In this document: positions 52,752 through 64,000 of the stretch, piece by piece | How positions within the stretch are numbered: the stretch's first letter is position 1 | How the letters are laid out: each line of letters begins with the position of its first letter | NCBI GenBank assembly: GCA_023634235.1 | Contig: JAMKCF010000007.1 | Coordinates: forward strand, 18,296,592 to 18,360,591 | DNA: 64,000 nt | Direction of reading: 5' to 3' | Origin: Pisaster brevispinus | Taxonomy: Eukaryota > Echinodermata > Asteroidea > Forcipulatida > Asteriidae | Notes under the pieces: model-generated | The model's database searches: none | What the model was told of the DNA's origin: nothing | The model's input: the letters and a program-made list of their open reading frames with translations, nothing else | Translations under genes and position numbers: made by a program

Positions 52752-53900
52752 ATGACTGAACAACAAGATCTCCTTGTTTTGTTGGGCGTTGCTTCCGACG
52801 ACGAATTCATGAGGGAAACATTACACAGCCAGACAAGCCGGGGCCGTCAAACGTCAGCGGCCTGACCAGTGGCAATCCTCTGGTCAGATCAACAGGGAAA
52901 GTGAAGAGGAAAACAACGGGAACAACCATTACTAGAGTTTTCATCCCTTCAAAACCAATTGACAGCTATGACACATGCCGTGGAACAAATTCAAACGGTA
53001 ATCTTGTCAGAGCCACGCCCTTAGCGGCGTAAAGTTGACTCTGAGTCAGACGAGTCCGACAGTATCCTTAGCGTTGGTAAGGCCATAGACGCCATCCTTG
53101 AAGATGAGCAACAAGACGCTGATGAGCAACAAGACGCTGGTGTCCTACAGGCGAAAGCGCCACTGGTGTTGCCCCGAGTGGGAAACTGGCCGGACACGGG
53201 ACATGTCACAAAGATGATGCGTCAAAAATTGCCAGAAGACAAGGTGTCAAAGAAACTTAAATGTTTCCAGAGACCTAATAATGTGGAAGCATTAGGATGC
53301 ACCCTGGTGAATCCCGAGGTATGGAACACCTCGTAGGCCTATCCGCTCAACAGATATTAAGCTGCAAAAAGTTGAGCAGGCCCTTCTCACAGGTGTGGTT
53401 CCGATAGTGCGCACCGTAAGAATCCCTGCTGGGTAGGCTGAGTGCCTCCCTGGGCCAAAACTTCTTAATGCAGTTTCCATTTTGGGACATGCAAATTATG
53501 AACTCAACCTCAGAAAGAGAGAACTCGAAAAGCCGGATCTCAACCAACAATGTATAGTGGTCTCATCCTTGGTGACAATTTTACACAAAAGTTTAAAGAC
53601 ATTCAAGACACTTGCAAGCTTGGCAACAAAGTTGGCCACAGACTTCGGGGTTCTACAAAGATCACATCATCAGGGTCAAAGTCCAACCAACCAACTCGCG
53701 GATATTTCCGCCACAGCACTTTAAACTCCAAGCGCCGCCCCTTCAACAACTGGCGGGGAAAAAATACTCAAACAGACAGCCAGCCAGTCGAATACAAGAA
53801 GCAAGAAAAAGGGTGCAATTTGGTGAGTATAAGCACAAATGTGGAGATACTCAAATTGTTATGCCTCAATGTATTGAGAGTAAGCACTAATGTGAGAATA
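52752..53900 (+). pseudogene. gag: DIRS copy 3 gag
   Basis: Starts MTEQQDLLVLLGVASDDEF and continues, across stops, with QIQTVILSEP, KVDSESDESDSILSVGKAID, EDEQQDADEQQDAGVLQAKA, WPDTGHVTKMMRQKLPEDKV and LVNPEVWNTS. A later frame (53482-53724) has ANYELNLRKRELEKPDLNQQ and TLASLATKLATDFG, matching the second half of DIRS gag. Basic, Gln-rich text follows. Many breaks; non-functional. Confidence 0.65.
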
Positions 53901-54118
53901 CTCGTAATGTTTTGCACAAATTCATGAATAAACACCAAAGTGACAATGCTTAATCTTGTAACGGCAGGCAGTCTCGCACAATTTATAGCAAAATGGCGCG
54001 AGATAACATCAGACAATTGGGTTCTAAATACAGTTCAACATTATTTTATTGAATTTGTTGGACGCCTTCACAATATTCTGCTCCACGAGAAATTTCTTTC
54101 TCACAGAATGAGATTAAC

Positions 54119-54714
54119 TTGATTTCTCTGGAAATAAATAAAATGCTGCAAAAGAAAGCAATCATTGAAAGACCCCACGAAGATGGGAAATTCCTTTCTA
54201 ACCTATTTATCCGTCTAAAGAAAGACGGTACTTATCGCCCCATTATCAACCTCCGTGGGCTTAATACCTTTGTTTCGTATTCCCATTTCAAGATGGAGAC
54301 AATTCATTATGCATTGCAGTTGATCAGCCCAAACTGCTTCATGGCGTCCATTGACTTACAAGACGCATATTACGCAATACCAATTGCGCGAGAACACCAA
54401 CAATATTTGCGGTTTATTTGGCAAAATAAAGTGTACGAGTACACCTGCCTCCCACTTGAGCTTTATTGTGCCCCCCGTGTTTTACAAAGGTAATGAAGCC
54501 TTTGGTTGCTTCATGCAGACGCATGGGCCATTTGTCATGTGAGTATATTGATGATTCACGACTAATAGGTAGTACAAATGATGAATGCATGAATAGCATC
54601 ATAGTACAAACAAAACTTACTGATGATTTGGGATTTACTGTTAATAAACTTAAATCTGTGCTGGAACCAACTAACGAAATGTATTTATTGGGTTATTATT
54701 TAAATTCAGTTTAA
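54119..54714 (+). pseudogene. DIRS copy 3 reverse transcriptase
   Basis: 54119-54493: INKMLQKKAIIERPHEDGKF, NLFIRLKKDGTYRPIINLRG, ETIHYALQLISPNCFMASID, LQDAYYAIPIAREHQQYLRF. One frame change near 54460 within the CLP-GL-SAPRVF motif, then 54466-54714 with the catalytic CEYIDDSRLIG and LGFTVNKLKSVLEPTNEMYL. Fingers and palm are still recognisable; only the single shift separates them. Confidence 0.8.
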
Positions 54715-54920
54715 ATGTTTCTATCCCTTCATGTAAAGCTGGTAAAGTTGTTACAGCTATCTGTAACACAAGTTCTCCCAAAATACGGGAAGTAGCTCGA
54801 ATAACAGGCATTTAAGTCTCCTGCGAATTGGCAGTCCCATATGGGACCATTTTCAGATGAACTATCGAAGCAGAGAAAAATACTGCATTAACCACAAATG
54901 ATGGAAACGTTGATTCAACA

Positions 54921-55384
54921 ATGGTTTTATCCGAACATGCCATTTCTGATTTGAATTGGTTGATAGCTTTTGTGCCAATTTCGGCAGCCCCAATACATAG
55001 GAAAATGCTGGATTGTACAGTCGAAACTGATGCATCGAAGTCGGGCTGGGGAGCCCATCGTGAAAACCAAGCTATAGGTGGACAACGGTCAACATCAATT
55101 TTCTTGAGCTCAAAGCTTGCTTTTTGGCCTTACAGTCGTTCTTCCCAACTGGCAATGGTGTAGGACCGTAATATTTGGTTGTCAAGTTCACACTTAACGG
55201 GCAGCAAAAACACAATTGCTGACTCTGCTTCCAGGAATTTTCACGAAGATTCGGAATGGAAACTGAAACCAAACATTTTTGAAACACTTACTGAGATTTT
55301 TCTCAAACCAGAGGTCGACCTGTTTGCCTCTCGGCTAAATGTTCAACTAAAACAATATGTTTCTTGGAGTCCCGATCTTTTCTG
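54921..55384 (+). pseudogene. DIRS copy 3 RNase H
   Basis: TVETDASKSGWGAHRENQAI is the DIRS RNase H start (D-A-S-x-x-GWGA). After a stop near 55163, a second frame gives HLTGSKNTIADSASRNF (RNase H end), then EVDLFASRLNVQLKQYVSWS, the segment usual just beyond RNase H in DIRS pol. At 55384 it passes directly into the satellite, so the downstream methyltransferase-like and recombinase parts are absent. Confidence 0.75.
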
Positions 55385-55547
55385 TCTCCAATCAAGCTAA
55401 GATTTTACGAGAAGCTTGAGATCACCAAGTTTCTTAGTAAGGAATTAGTCTCAGGGCATTCTGAAGAATTTGAATTTTTGTTGTCTCCGACCACACTGAG
55501 ATTTTACGAGAAGCTTTAGAACACCCATGTGTGCGGCCCCTAAATGT
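55384..55547 (+). repeat. 100-bp satellite, about 1.6 monomers
   Basis: From GTCTCCAATCAAGCTAAGAT to GAACACCCATGTGT, where the foldback-like element begins. Confidence 0.8.
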
Positions 55548-55559
55548 AGCCCGAGCCCT

Positions 55560-56275
55560 AAATGTCGCCCGAACTAAATGTAGCCCTTAAGTTGTACCTA
55601 AATGTCGCACGACCTAAATGTAGCCCCAAAGTTGTACCTAAATGTCGCACGACCTAAATGTAGCCCCAAAGTTGTACCTAAATGTCGCACGACCTAAATG
55701 TAGCCCCAAAGTTGTACCTAAATGTCGCACGACCTAAATGTAGCCCCAAAGTTGTACCTAAATGTCGCACGACCTAAATGTAGCCCCAAAGATGTACCTA
55801 AATGTCGCACGACCTAAATGTAGCCCCAAAGTTGTACCTAAATGTCGCCCCGACCTAAATGAGCCCCAAAGTTGTACCTAAATGTCGCCCTAAATGAGCC
55901 CCAAAGTTGTACCTAAATGTAGCCCGACCTAAATGTAGCCCAAAGTTGTACCTAAATGTTGCACGAAAAGTGTACCTAAATGTAGCCCGACCTAAATGTA
56001 GCCCCAAAGTTGTACCTAAATGTAGCCCCAACCTAAATGAGCCCCAAAGTTGTACCTAAATGTCGCCCCAACCTAAATGAGCCCCAAAGTTGTACCTAAA
56101 TGTCGCCCCGACCTAAATGAGCCCCAAAGTTGTACCTAAATGTCGCCCCAACGTAAATGAGCCCCAAAGTTGTACCTAAATGTCGCCCCAACCTAAATGA
56201 GCCCCAAAGTTGTACCTTAATGTCGCCCCAACCTAAATGAGCCCCAAAGTTGTACCTAAATTTAGCCAGACCTAG
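55560..56275 (+). repeat. 40-bp minisatellite, block D (homogeneous)
   Basis: At about 55600-55850 six near-identical 40-bp units run in succession (ACCTAAATGTCGCACG then ACCTAAATGTAGCCCCAAAG plus TTGT). Flanking copies vary; from 55850 on they lose one base (CCTAAATGAGCCCC) and have CGCCCC or CGCCCCA in place of CGCACG. The variant is itself tandem, so the array expanded in at least two steps. Confidence 0.95.
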
Positions 56276-56683
56276 TTGTACCTGAACACTTGTACCTAAA
56301 CTTAAATGTATCTCATTGTAACTCACACTTAATTTGTTACTAAAAATGTGCCAAATATATGAATTTGTTATGTTCACTAAAGCGATTTCTGTCCGAACGC
56401 ACTGTTTGGTAGTAATACGGGCGGGGGGATTGCCCTTTTTCACGTTTTAAATCTCAAATTGTTAACCGCTCGGACTATTTCACCGGGTAAAACGGTTTCC
56501 TGAAGTTTTATTCGTTGTCCAGCTCATGGATGTAATTTAAAAATTGTATTAAAGAAAAAACATCGTATTTTTCGGTTTCAAAATGGTGAGTTTGGCTTGT
56601 TTTCCTGTTGGGAGACGCATTTTAGACCCCTCGTTTTTAGACACCTCGTTTGATTGCCGTATTTTCTTATAGGAATAAATATT
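56276..56683. other. Foldback element interior, no gene seen
   Basis: AT-rich text after the array. ATTGTATTAAAGAAAAAAC and TTTTAGACACCTCGTTT are noted; nothing recognisable. Confidence 0.4.
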
Positions 56684-57013
56684 TCAACTGGGTAAAGGAC
56701 CATCAAACAGCTTACATCTTACTCTTTCCATTGATGTTAAGTATAAAATGATTGGATGAACAAAACCACCGTATTTTTTTGTAAGAAATAGCGGCCAATA
56801 AGAACGCTCGTGTGATAGTGTGTCAAACAAGTCGATGCCCATTGCCTCACACGCGATTTGCACTTTTCTTCGACAGTCCTTTTTCAGTGCCCGATGTTCT
56901 GCATTTAAATTGTAAGTATGCCACTGGGAATTACATATATTATTCGTAAGTAACTGTGAGAACCACCGTCGGTCTAAAATAAGTATAGAGTCTGAAGCCT
57001 TCTTTAACTTCAC
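56684..57013 (-). CDS. Unrecognised minus-strand ORF
   Basis: 109 codons with the varied composition (W, C, Y, H present) expected of a real protein: SILILDRRWFSQLLTNNICN, HRALKKDCRRKVQIACEAMG, DLFDTLSHERSYWPLFLTKK. I recognise no family, no catalytic motif and no membrane segment. It lies inside the foldback-like element and could be an exon of a captured gene or of a transposase, or fortuitous. It has no close neighbour on the same strand that would complete it. Confidence 0.3.
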   Translation of the reverse strand: MKLKKASDSILILDRRWFSQLLTNNICNSQWHTYNLNAEHRALKKDCRRKVQIACEAMGIDLFDTLSHERSYWPLFLTKKYGGFVHPIILYLTSMERVRCKLFDGPLPS

Positions 57014-58465
57014 TTAGATTTATTTACACCAACATTCCAGAGGCCAATGGCTTTACTATTTACATTCAACTTATTAAAATAAAATAAAGCAATTCTCGGC
57101 TACTATTTGGGTTCAACACCCCGTCTGTTGTAAATCCGCAACAATTTTCTTTCACTTTTTACTGGGTCTGACAACCCTTCTCTTATAAGTACTCAACCTA
57201 GCACTTTTTACTTTTTATTATAAACCAACCACCACATAAATACTTTATGTGCTGTCATGTTCTCGGACAGTCAACTCTCTCAACTCCCGTAGAAGTCATC
57301 AAACGTTCATAGTGTGTACTGTGTGTACTGTACCATCACTTGTCCCTCATCCTCATCTCAGTCTCGTTATAGTAATAGCAGTGCTCTACTTGGCACGTCT
57401 CACTCCACTACACTTATACAAACCCATTCCCGAAGGGCATCTGAAATGAATTATAAAGATTCCAAAACAAACTAGTTTTGTGCTTAAGCTTGCACACTAA
57501 AATCACAAAATAGTGATTCCTTAACACAATGCATCTGAGTATAAACAGAAGAACTGTAATTGTCTCTAAACATCTTAATATATGATAAAACTAAATTCAT
57601 CTTGTGGCTTTTCGTGAATTTAAGATAATAAAATAAATTAACTTACTCAGTGGCTCGCCTTGCCTCCAATCACCGGTCCAAAGTCACATATGGTAGCCTT
57701 AATGCTCCCAAATTCCGCTTTAATAGTCTTCCCCTGCTAAGTGTAGTATGCTGAATCCCCAAAGGGATATCTCTAGAGCCAATTGCTCTTACAGTAAAAC
57801 ATTCAAGTCTGACTTGCAGAGAGAAGAAGACCACAGTGGCGATCGTAGATCATACAGGCAGCAAGTGAGTTGGTCAAGACACCTTCCCTAGCCTTCCACA
57901 CTCCTTCACACTTCACTACACACTCTGACAAAAGGCCACACCCAATTCCAGACATTCTTATTCCCTGGGTTAATGTATTCGCAGAAATGCTTATGCATAT
58001 TCGCATGACCTCACAAAATGATGAATATTCAAACTTCTATTTACATGATTGTTTACAAAAACCAAAACAGGGGAGGATACACACGGCTATATACACAATA
58101 TACAACTTGAATCTGACATAAACTAATAGCTATTCTGTGAATTTAAAAATAGGTTTTATGTTTTCTTTATGGTGAAGATCAAAAGAGCATTTGTGATTTT
58201 GCCCACGGCTTGAGAACAAGGGGGTGACACTGTGGTGTATGTGATATTCTTTGACTACAGTTCACTTTTCTGCATGTAATGCTGGTACTTTTTCACAGCA
58301 GAGCAATAGTTGAAGACTATTAATTGTAGGCCTACAACACTCTTGGTTAACTTCTTATTCTATTTTTTTTTTGAAGGTGAAGAATTTGGAACCAAAAGAA
58401 AAAATTGGACCCAAAGCAGAAAAAACAAGCAAGATGTAGTTACCAAGTTTTACTAGCCGGTAAAA
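57014..58465. other. Foldback element interior, no recognisable gene
   Basis: Mixed sequence. GTGTGTACTGTGTGTACTGT near 57310 is a short tandem. Several short ORFs without motifs. CATTCGCATGACCTCAC near 57990 and AACAAGGGGGTGACACTGTGG near 58210 carry no clear function. Confidence 0.4.
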
Positions 58466-59522
<1,057 letters not shown>

Positions 59523-59610
59523 AACCATTGTGTCCACCCCATTATGTCCGTAAAACCATTGTGGGCGGACACAATGGTTTTACGGACATAATGGGGCGGA
59601 CACAATGGTT
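59523..59610. repeat. Long hairpin of CCATTRTGTCCG words
   Basis: The left arm AACCATTGTGTCCACCCCAT-ATGTCCGTAAAACC mirrors the right arm ending GGGGCGGACACAATGGTT, arms about 40 nt with one mismatch and a very short loop near 59566. An extra CATTGTGTCCGCCCC copy precedes it at 59496. It would form a stable cruciform or fold as RNA. Confidence 0.85.
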
Positions 59611-60267
59611 CAAAAATTAAGTCGGACATTATGGTCCATGTAGGACATATTGGTAGGCAACACACGTGTAAGCTAATCGAACGCACCCATAGAAAGGGTC
59701 CAGAATAGAGAGCAAGGGGGGTTGTAACATTTCGCTCGTACCCATTGCCAACCAAAGACTGAGCCTGAGAGAGTTGTTAGTTATACACTCTGCCATTTAT
59801 CCACACATACGAGTACTTCTCGTGCAAAAAAGTTAAACCATTATTAGTGTGACCTACAGTGACCTACAGTGACCTACTTGCATAATGCATTAGCAACTGA
59901 CCAGTCAAAACGCTTTAGTGTGGCCCCATAGTTAGCGTGTGGTATGGAGAAAAAATCGCGGCCTTGGGGCACGTGCCCCACAAATTTCCTGTGCCCCCCC
60001 CCCCCCCAGGTGCCCCCACGGGAAAAAATCGCGACAATGTTAAAAAAAAAAAAAGAACAAGGAAAGGGGAAAAAATGCGTGTTTGTATAATCTAATGTAG
60101 TGATCGATCGCGATCATGATCACGATCGCTACCGCGGCCACAAAATGCTAAGAACATAAGAGAATGGTGGCCCCCTGCAGCGTTCCTCGTCCAAAACAAA
60201 AGCATGACCCCATCACTGACAAATCCATTCCCTCTGCCCCCCCCCCCCACTTAAAAGCAATGCCCCC

Positions 60268-60800
60268 GTAATGGTCAAAGTGGGGTCATCGTTTTTATTA
60301 AAATGTCTCAAGTGTTGCCGGCTACAAGACAACACAAACATAACCACTTTATGACATGTGGTTCAGGAGATATGATTTGTAAAAGTTTTGAGCTTGCTGA
60401 TTGGACCGGAAGTAAAGGTCAAAGTGAGGTCATGATTAGACATAAAATGACGCAATCGTTGTAAGCTACAATACAACACAAACATTATACATGTACCAAT
60501 TTATGACATGTTGTTCAGGAGATATGATTTGTTAAAGTTTTGAGCTTCCTGTTTGGACCGGAAGTAAAGGTCAAAGTGAGATTATTACTGTACATGATAT
60601 GTCACAAGTGTTTTAAGCTACAGTACAACACAAACGTTACGCCTTTATGACCTGTGGTTCAGAAGATATAAATTATTATTGATTTGAGCTTCCTGTTTGG
60701 ACCGGAAGTAAAAGTCAAAGTGAGGTCATCTTTACAAATAATTGTTTGCATTTGTTGTAAGCTACAAATCAACACAAACTATACGACTTTACGACATGTG
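60268..60800 (+). repeat. ~145-bp tandem repeat, four copies
   Basis: The block GGACCGGAAGTAAAGGTCAA, AGTGAGGTCAT, TTGTAAGCTACAATACAACAC, TTTATGACATGTGGTTCAGG, AGATATGATTT, GAGCTTCCTGTTT repeats about every 140-146 bp, starting near 60270, 60404, 60553 and 60697. The first is partial. No coding potential. Confidence 0.8.
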
Positions 60801-61299
60801 GTTCAGGAGTAATGATTTTATAAAGGAATAAGCTTTGAATTACCGTAATTCGACAGCTGATGACGTCACAGTAAACAAATTGTGTATTTCACACTAATAA
60901 ATTTTATAAAGAACTCAATGGTAAAAAAAAATTCCATTTAATGCATTCTCACGAAAACCCTACACCTACGAAGGAATTACATGTGTTGCTCATGTACAAA
61001 TCGAATGGGCTGTGCACAAAGCAATGAGTCCTCTACCGGTTAGGAATCGAATATCAAGGAAATCTCCAACGCCTTGCCGTGATTGCGCAACCACGGCACA
61101 ATCAGCAAGCTAGCCACGGTGTCCGATTTGTAACTTAATCGTTAATTATTGTGGGAATGCATTGTTCTTTGATGAGTTTGAATGGGCTGAAATAACTCTT
61201 AGCAAAACATTTGTGTTTTTAAAAATGATTTGTTTATTTTGGGTAACTATAATTGAACTTATTTTGAAAATTTATGGTTTTTGACCAACTAAATACTTC

Positions 61300-61745
61300 C
61301 ACTTTTCAGAGCCATGGGTTTTGTACACATATACAAAACGCGCAACAAATGACGTCATGGTGACGTCGTCCGGCATTTTAGGCCAGCAAACAGTTATACA
61401 GTATCCCACAAGTATAAAATCGAAAAAGTTGACGAACGGCGGTAAACTTTTTGAGATATGTTTTAATAAGTTTTGATGCTTTTAAACTGAAAGTCAAAAA
61501 AATCTGTCTTGTTCTAAGAAACATTTGTGTAATCTAGGACGTTAAATTTGAACTTAATTGAAAAATTATGTTTCTAGAAGTCGGAATTGATTTCACTATC
61601 TCTATGTGTTTCTTACACGGGCGAAAAGCGCAATAAATTACGTCATTGTGACGTCGTTCCACATTTTAAGCCTGCAAAAACATCTACAGCATCCCATAAG
61701 TGTAAAACTGAAGACATTTTGACGATCGGCGGTTTAAGATATGTT
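61300..61745 (+). repeat. Diverged ~295-bp direct duplication
   Basis: ACACATATACAAAACGCGCA, TGACGTCATGGTGACGTCGT, GTATCCCACAAGTATAAAA and GACGAACGGCGGT at 61325-61460 recur, diverged, as ACACGGGCGAAAAGCGCAAT, TACGTCATTGTGACGTCGTT, GCATCCCATAAGTGTAAAA and GACGATCGGCGGT at 61615-61745. The two copies each contain a TGACGT/ACGTCA palindromic word. No gene. Confidence 0.75.
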
Positions 61746-61964
61746 CCAAACAAGGTTGGCTAATTAAGTATTCACTTCGCTAAAAATGGCTAATTAACTA
61801 AGAATTTGAATCATTATTAAATGATATGTTAAGTTTAAGCACTAAGCTTCACTCTGATATAGAATCTAACTCTTTCAATTTATTAATTTTATTTTTTTTA
61901 AATTAAACAAAATCGTGTACAAATGCTAAGGGAATTTAGGCGGAAACAAAGAATGATAATAATA

Positions 61965-61995
<31 letters not shown>

Positions 61996-62089
61996 AAATC
62001 TCGACGAAAAAAAAACCTGTTCCGACAGTAAGTCGGAACAGCTTATCAGGGTTGGAAATACAATCGCTTACCTTAAAAGCCATGTCTAC
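61746..62089. other. AT-rich stretch with (ATA)n
   Basis: ATAATAATAATAATAATAAT run at about 61952-61998; the hairpin CCTGTTCCGAC / GTCGGAACAG surrounds 62015-62042. Nothing coding. Confidence 0.6.
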
Positions 62090-62227
62090 ATTAAGTAAAA
62101 CTTTTGGGCTACATTTGCGCCGGAGCGACATTTAAGTACAACTTTGGGGCTCATTTAGGTCGGGCGACATTTAGGTGCAAATTTAGAGCTACATTTAGGT
62201 CGGGCGAAATTAAGAGCTCGGGTACAA
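62090..62227 (-). repeat. 40-bp-type minisatellite, block E (right end of the foldback-like element)
   Basis: About three inverted units of block D: GGGCTACATTTGCGCCGG, AGCGACATTTAAGTACAACT, TTGGGGCTCATTTAGGTCGG. It is far shorter than array D, so the two ends have changed length independently. Confidence 0.85.
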
Positions 62228-62239
62228 TTTAGAGGCCGC

Positions 62240-64000
62240 ACATCCATGTTTCTTCGTACAGATTAAGTCTCAAAGCTATCTGAAGAGTTTGAAATTTGTT
62301 TGTCTCCAAACACGCTGGGATTTTTCTTTGAAACTTTAAAACACCTATGTTTCTTAGTACAGAAAAAGTCTTAAAGCATTCTGAAGAATTTGAAATTTGT
62401 TTGTCTCCGATCAAGCTGAGGTTTAACGAGAAGCTTACGAACACCCATGTTTCTTAGTAAAGAATAAGTCTTAAAGCTTTCTGAAGAGTTTGAAATGTGT
62501 TTGTCTCCGATAACACTGAGGTTTTGCGAGAAGCTTGAGAACACCCATGTTTCATAGTAGAGTATAAGTCTCAGGTCATTCTGAGTGGTTTGAAATGTGT
62601 TTGCTTCCGATCAAGCTGAGATTTTAAGAAAAGCTAGTGAACACCCATGTTTCTTTGTACAAAATAAGTCTCAGGTCATTCTGAATTGTTTGAATTGTGT
62701 TTTCTTCCGATCAAGCTGAGATTTTACGAGAAGCTTGAGAACACCCATGTTTCTTGGTACAGAGTAAGTCTCATAGCATTCTGAAGAGTTTGAAATGTGT
62801 TTGCTTCCAATCAAGCTGAGATTTTACAAGAAGCTTAGAACACCTATGTTTCATACTAAGGAATTAGTCTCAGGGCATTTTTAAGAGTTTGAAATGTGTT
62901 TCTCTCCAATCAAGCTCATGTTTTACGAAAAGCTTGAAAATACTTATGTTTCTTTGTACAGAATAAGTCTTTAAGCTTCAGAAGAAGTATAAAAATATTT
63001 TGTCTCCGATCAAGCTCAGATTTTAAGAGAAGCTTGAGAACATCCATGTTTCTTTGTACAAAATAAGTCTCAGGTCATTCTGAATGGTTTAAAAAGTGTT
63101 TGATTCCGATCAAGCTGAGATTTTACAAGAAGATTGAGAACACCCATGTTTCTTGGTACAGAGTTAGTTTCATAGCATTCTGAAGAGTTTGAAATTTGTT
63201 TTTCTCCGATCGAGCTGAGATTTTACAAGTAGCTTGAGAACACCCATGTTTCTTGGTACAGAGTAAGTCTCAGGTCATTCTGAATAGTTTGAAATGTGTT
63301 TGCTTCCGATCAAGCTGAGATTTTACAAGAAGCTTGGGAACACCCAAGTTTCTTGGTACAGAGTAAGTCTCATAGCATTCTGAAGATTTTGAAATTTGTT
63401 TGTCTCCGATCAAGCTCAGATTTGACGAAAAGCTTGTGAACACCCATGTTTCTTATAACAAATCAAGTCACAGGTCATTCTGAATGGTTTGAAATGTGTT
63501 TGCTTCTGATCAAGCTGAGATTTTACAAGAAGCCTCAGAACACCCATGTTTCTTAGTACATAATAAGTCTTAAAGCTTTCTGTAGGCTTTAAAGTTTGCT
63601 TTTCCTCCGATCAAGCTGAGATTTAACGAGAAGCTTTAGAACACCTATGTTTCTTATTAGAGAATTAGTCTTCAAGCTCACAGAAGGGTTTGATATGTGT
63701 TTTTTTCCGATCAAGCTGAGATTTTACGAGAAGCTTGACAACACTCATGTTTCTTGGTACAGAAAAGTCTCATAGCATTCTGAAGAGTTTGAAATTTGTT
63801 TTTCTCCAATCGAGCTGAGATTTGACGAGAAACTTGTGAACACCCATGTTTCTTGTTACAAAACAAGTCTCAGGTCATTCTGAATTGTTTGAATTGTGTT
63901 TGCTTCCGATCTAGCTGAGATTTTACGAGAAGCTTTAGAACACCTATGTTTCTTAGTACAGTATAAGTCTTAAAGCTTACCTGAAGAGTTTGAAATTTGT
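62240..64000 (+). repeat. 100-bp satellite array, runs off the window
   Basis: About 17-18 monomers of 99-101 bp: GAACACCCATGTTTCTTAGT, ACAGAATAAGTCTCA, AGCATTCTGAAGAGTTTGAA, TGTGTTTGTCTCCGATCAAG, CTGAGATTTTACGAGAAGCT. ACACCCAT recurs at 62441, 62541, 62641 and 62741, an exact 100-bp step. A two-monomer superstructure may exist (GTCATTCTGAATGGTTTG-type alternates with AGCATTCTGAAGAGTTTG-type). No coding potential. Confidence 0.95.

Larger units (their letters stand above)
52560..55384 (+). mobile_element. DIRS-like element copy 3, truncated after RNase H
   Basis: Inserted in, or abutting, the satellite on both sides. Gag (52752-53420 and 53482-53900), RT (54119-54714) and RNase H (54921-55384). 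Different subfamily from copies 1 and 2; same gag family as 17536-18347. Several stops and frameshifts. No tyrosine recombinase. Confidence 0.75.

Noticed and set aside
55560..56275. CRISPR array
   Set aside because: Repeats are directly contiguous 40-bp units without unique spacers, in a eukaryotic context without cas genes.

Overview
This window looks like repeat-dense intergenic DNA from a metazoan, most likely a marine invertebrate. I infer that from an animal LTR/DIRS/BEL retrotransposon repertoire, a THAP-domain exon with spliceosomal borders, a P2X7-like C-terminal exon, long tandem satellites and generally AT-rich DNA. The species cannot be fixed from sequence alone. There are no bacterial operons, ribosomal RNA genes, recognisable tRNA genes or intact host genes. 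Almost everything is mobile DNA, much of it nested several layers deep.

Layout. 1-430: 40-bp-type minisatellite. About 499-9708: a giant palindrome (no protein seen), interrupted at 963-5673 by a 4.7-kb element with ~550-bp inverted repeats, a duplicated target site and one transposase-like N-terminal exon. 10.1-15.0 kb: scraps of host-type multicopy genes (P2X7-like and a GRPRR-type N-terminal exon); the P2X7-like exon is cut by a minus-strand L2/CR1-like LINE (10783-14125). 15.3-17 kb: hairpin-forming elements. 17.5-18.35 kb: DIRS-type gag remnant. 18.55-19.9 kb: minisatellite again, inverted.

19.9-49.3 kb is one set of nested insertions. The minisatellite (18552-19908 and 48585-49335) is split by a minus-strand LTR (19909-20343 and 48464-48584). 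That LTR is split by a second copy of the giant palindrome (outer arms 20344-21420 and 47937-48463). The second palindrome holds everything between: a KRRRKK-coding tandem repeat, two THAP exons, a solo LTR (25034-25587), a short palindrome, a DIRS-like element split by a young 8.2-kb Gypsy element (27411-35613), a truncated second Gypsy element on the minus strand (to ~41441), and a decayed BEL/Pao element (41442-47938).

49.3-64 kb: a 100-bp satellite carries two more DIRS-like elements (49746-51726 and 52560-55384) and a 6.7-kb foldback-like element (about 55548-62227) whose inverted ends are built from the 40-bp minisatellite. The satellite resumes at 62240 and runs off the window.

The most notable coding feature is an accessory third ORF downstream of pol in both Gypsy elements. 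The two ORFs share a GKPRGM motif and a short repeated F-x-EG-K/R motif. In the older element the ORF also carries two C2H2-like zinc fingers and sits just after a splice-acceptor-like site; in the young element it continues the pol frame after a single TAA.
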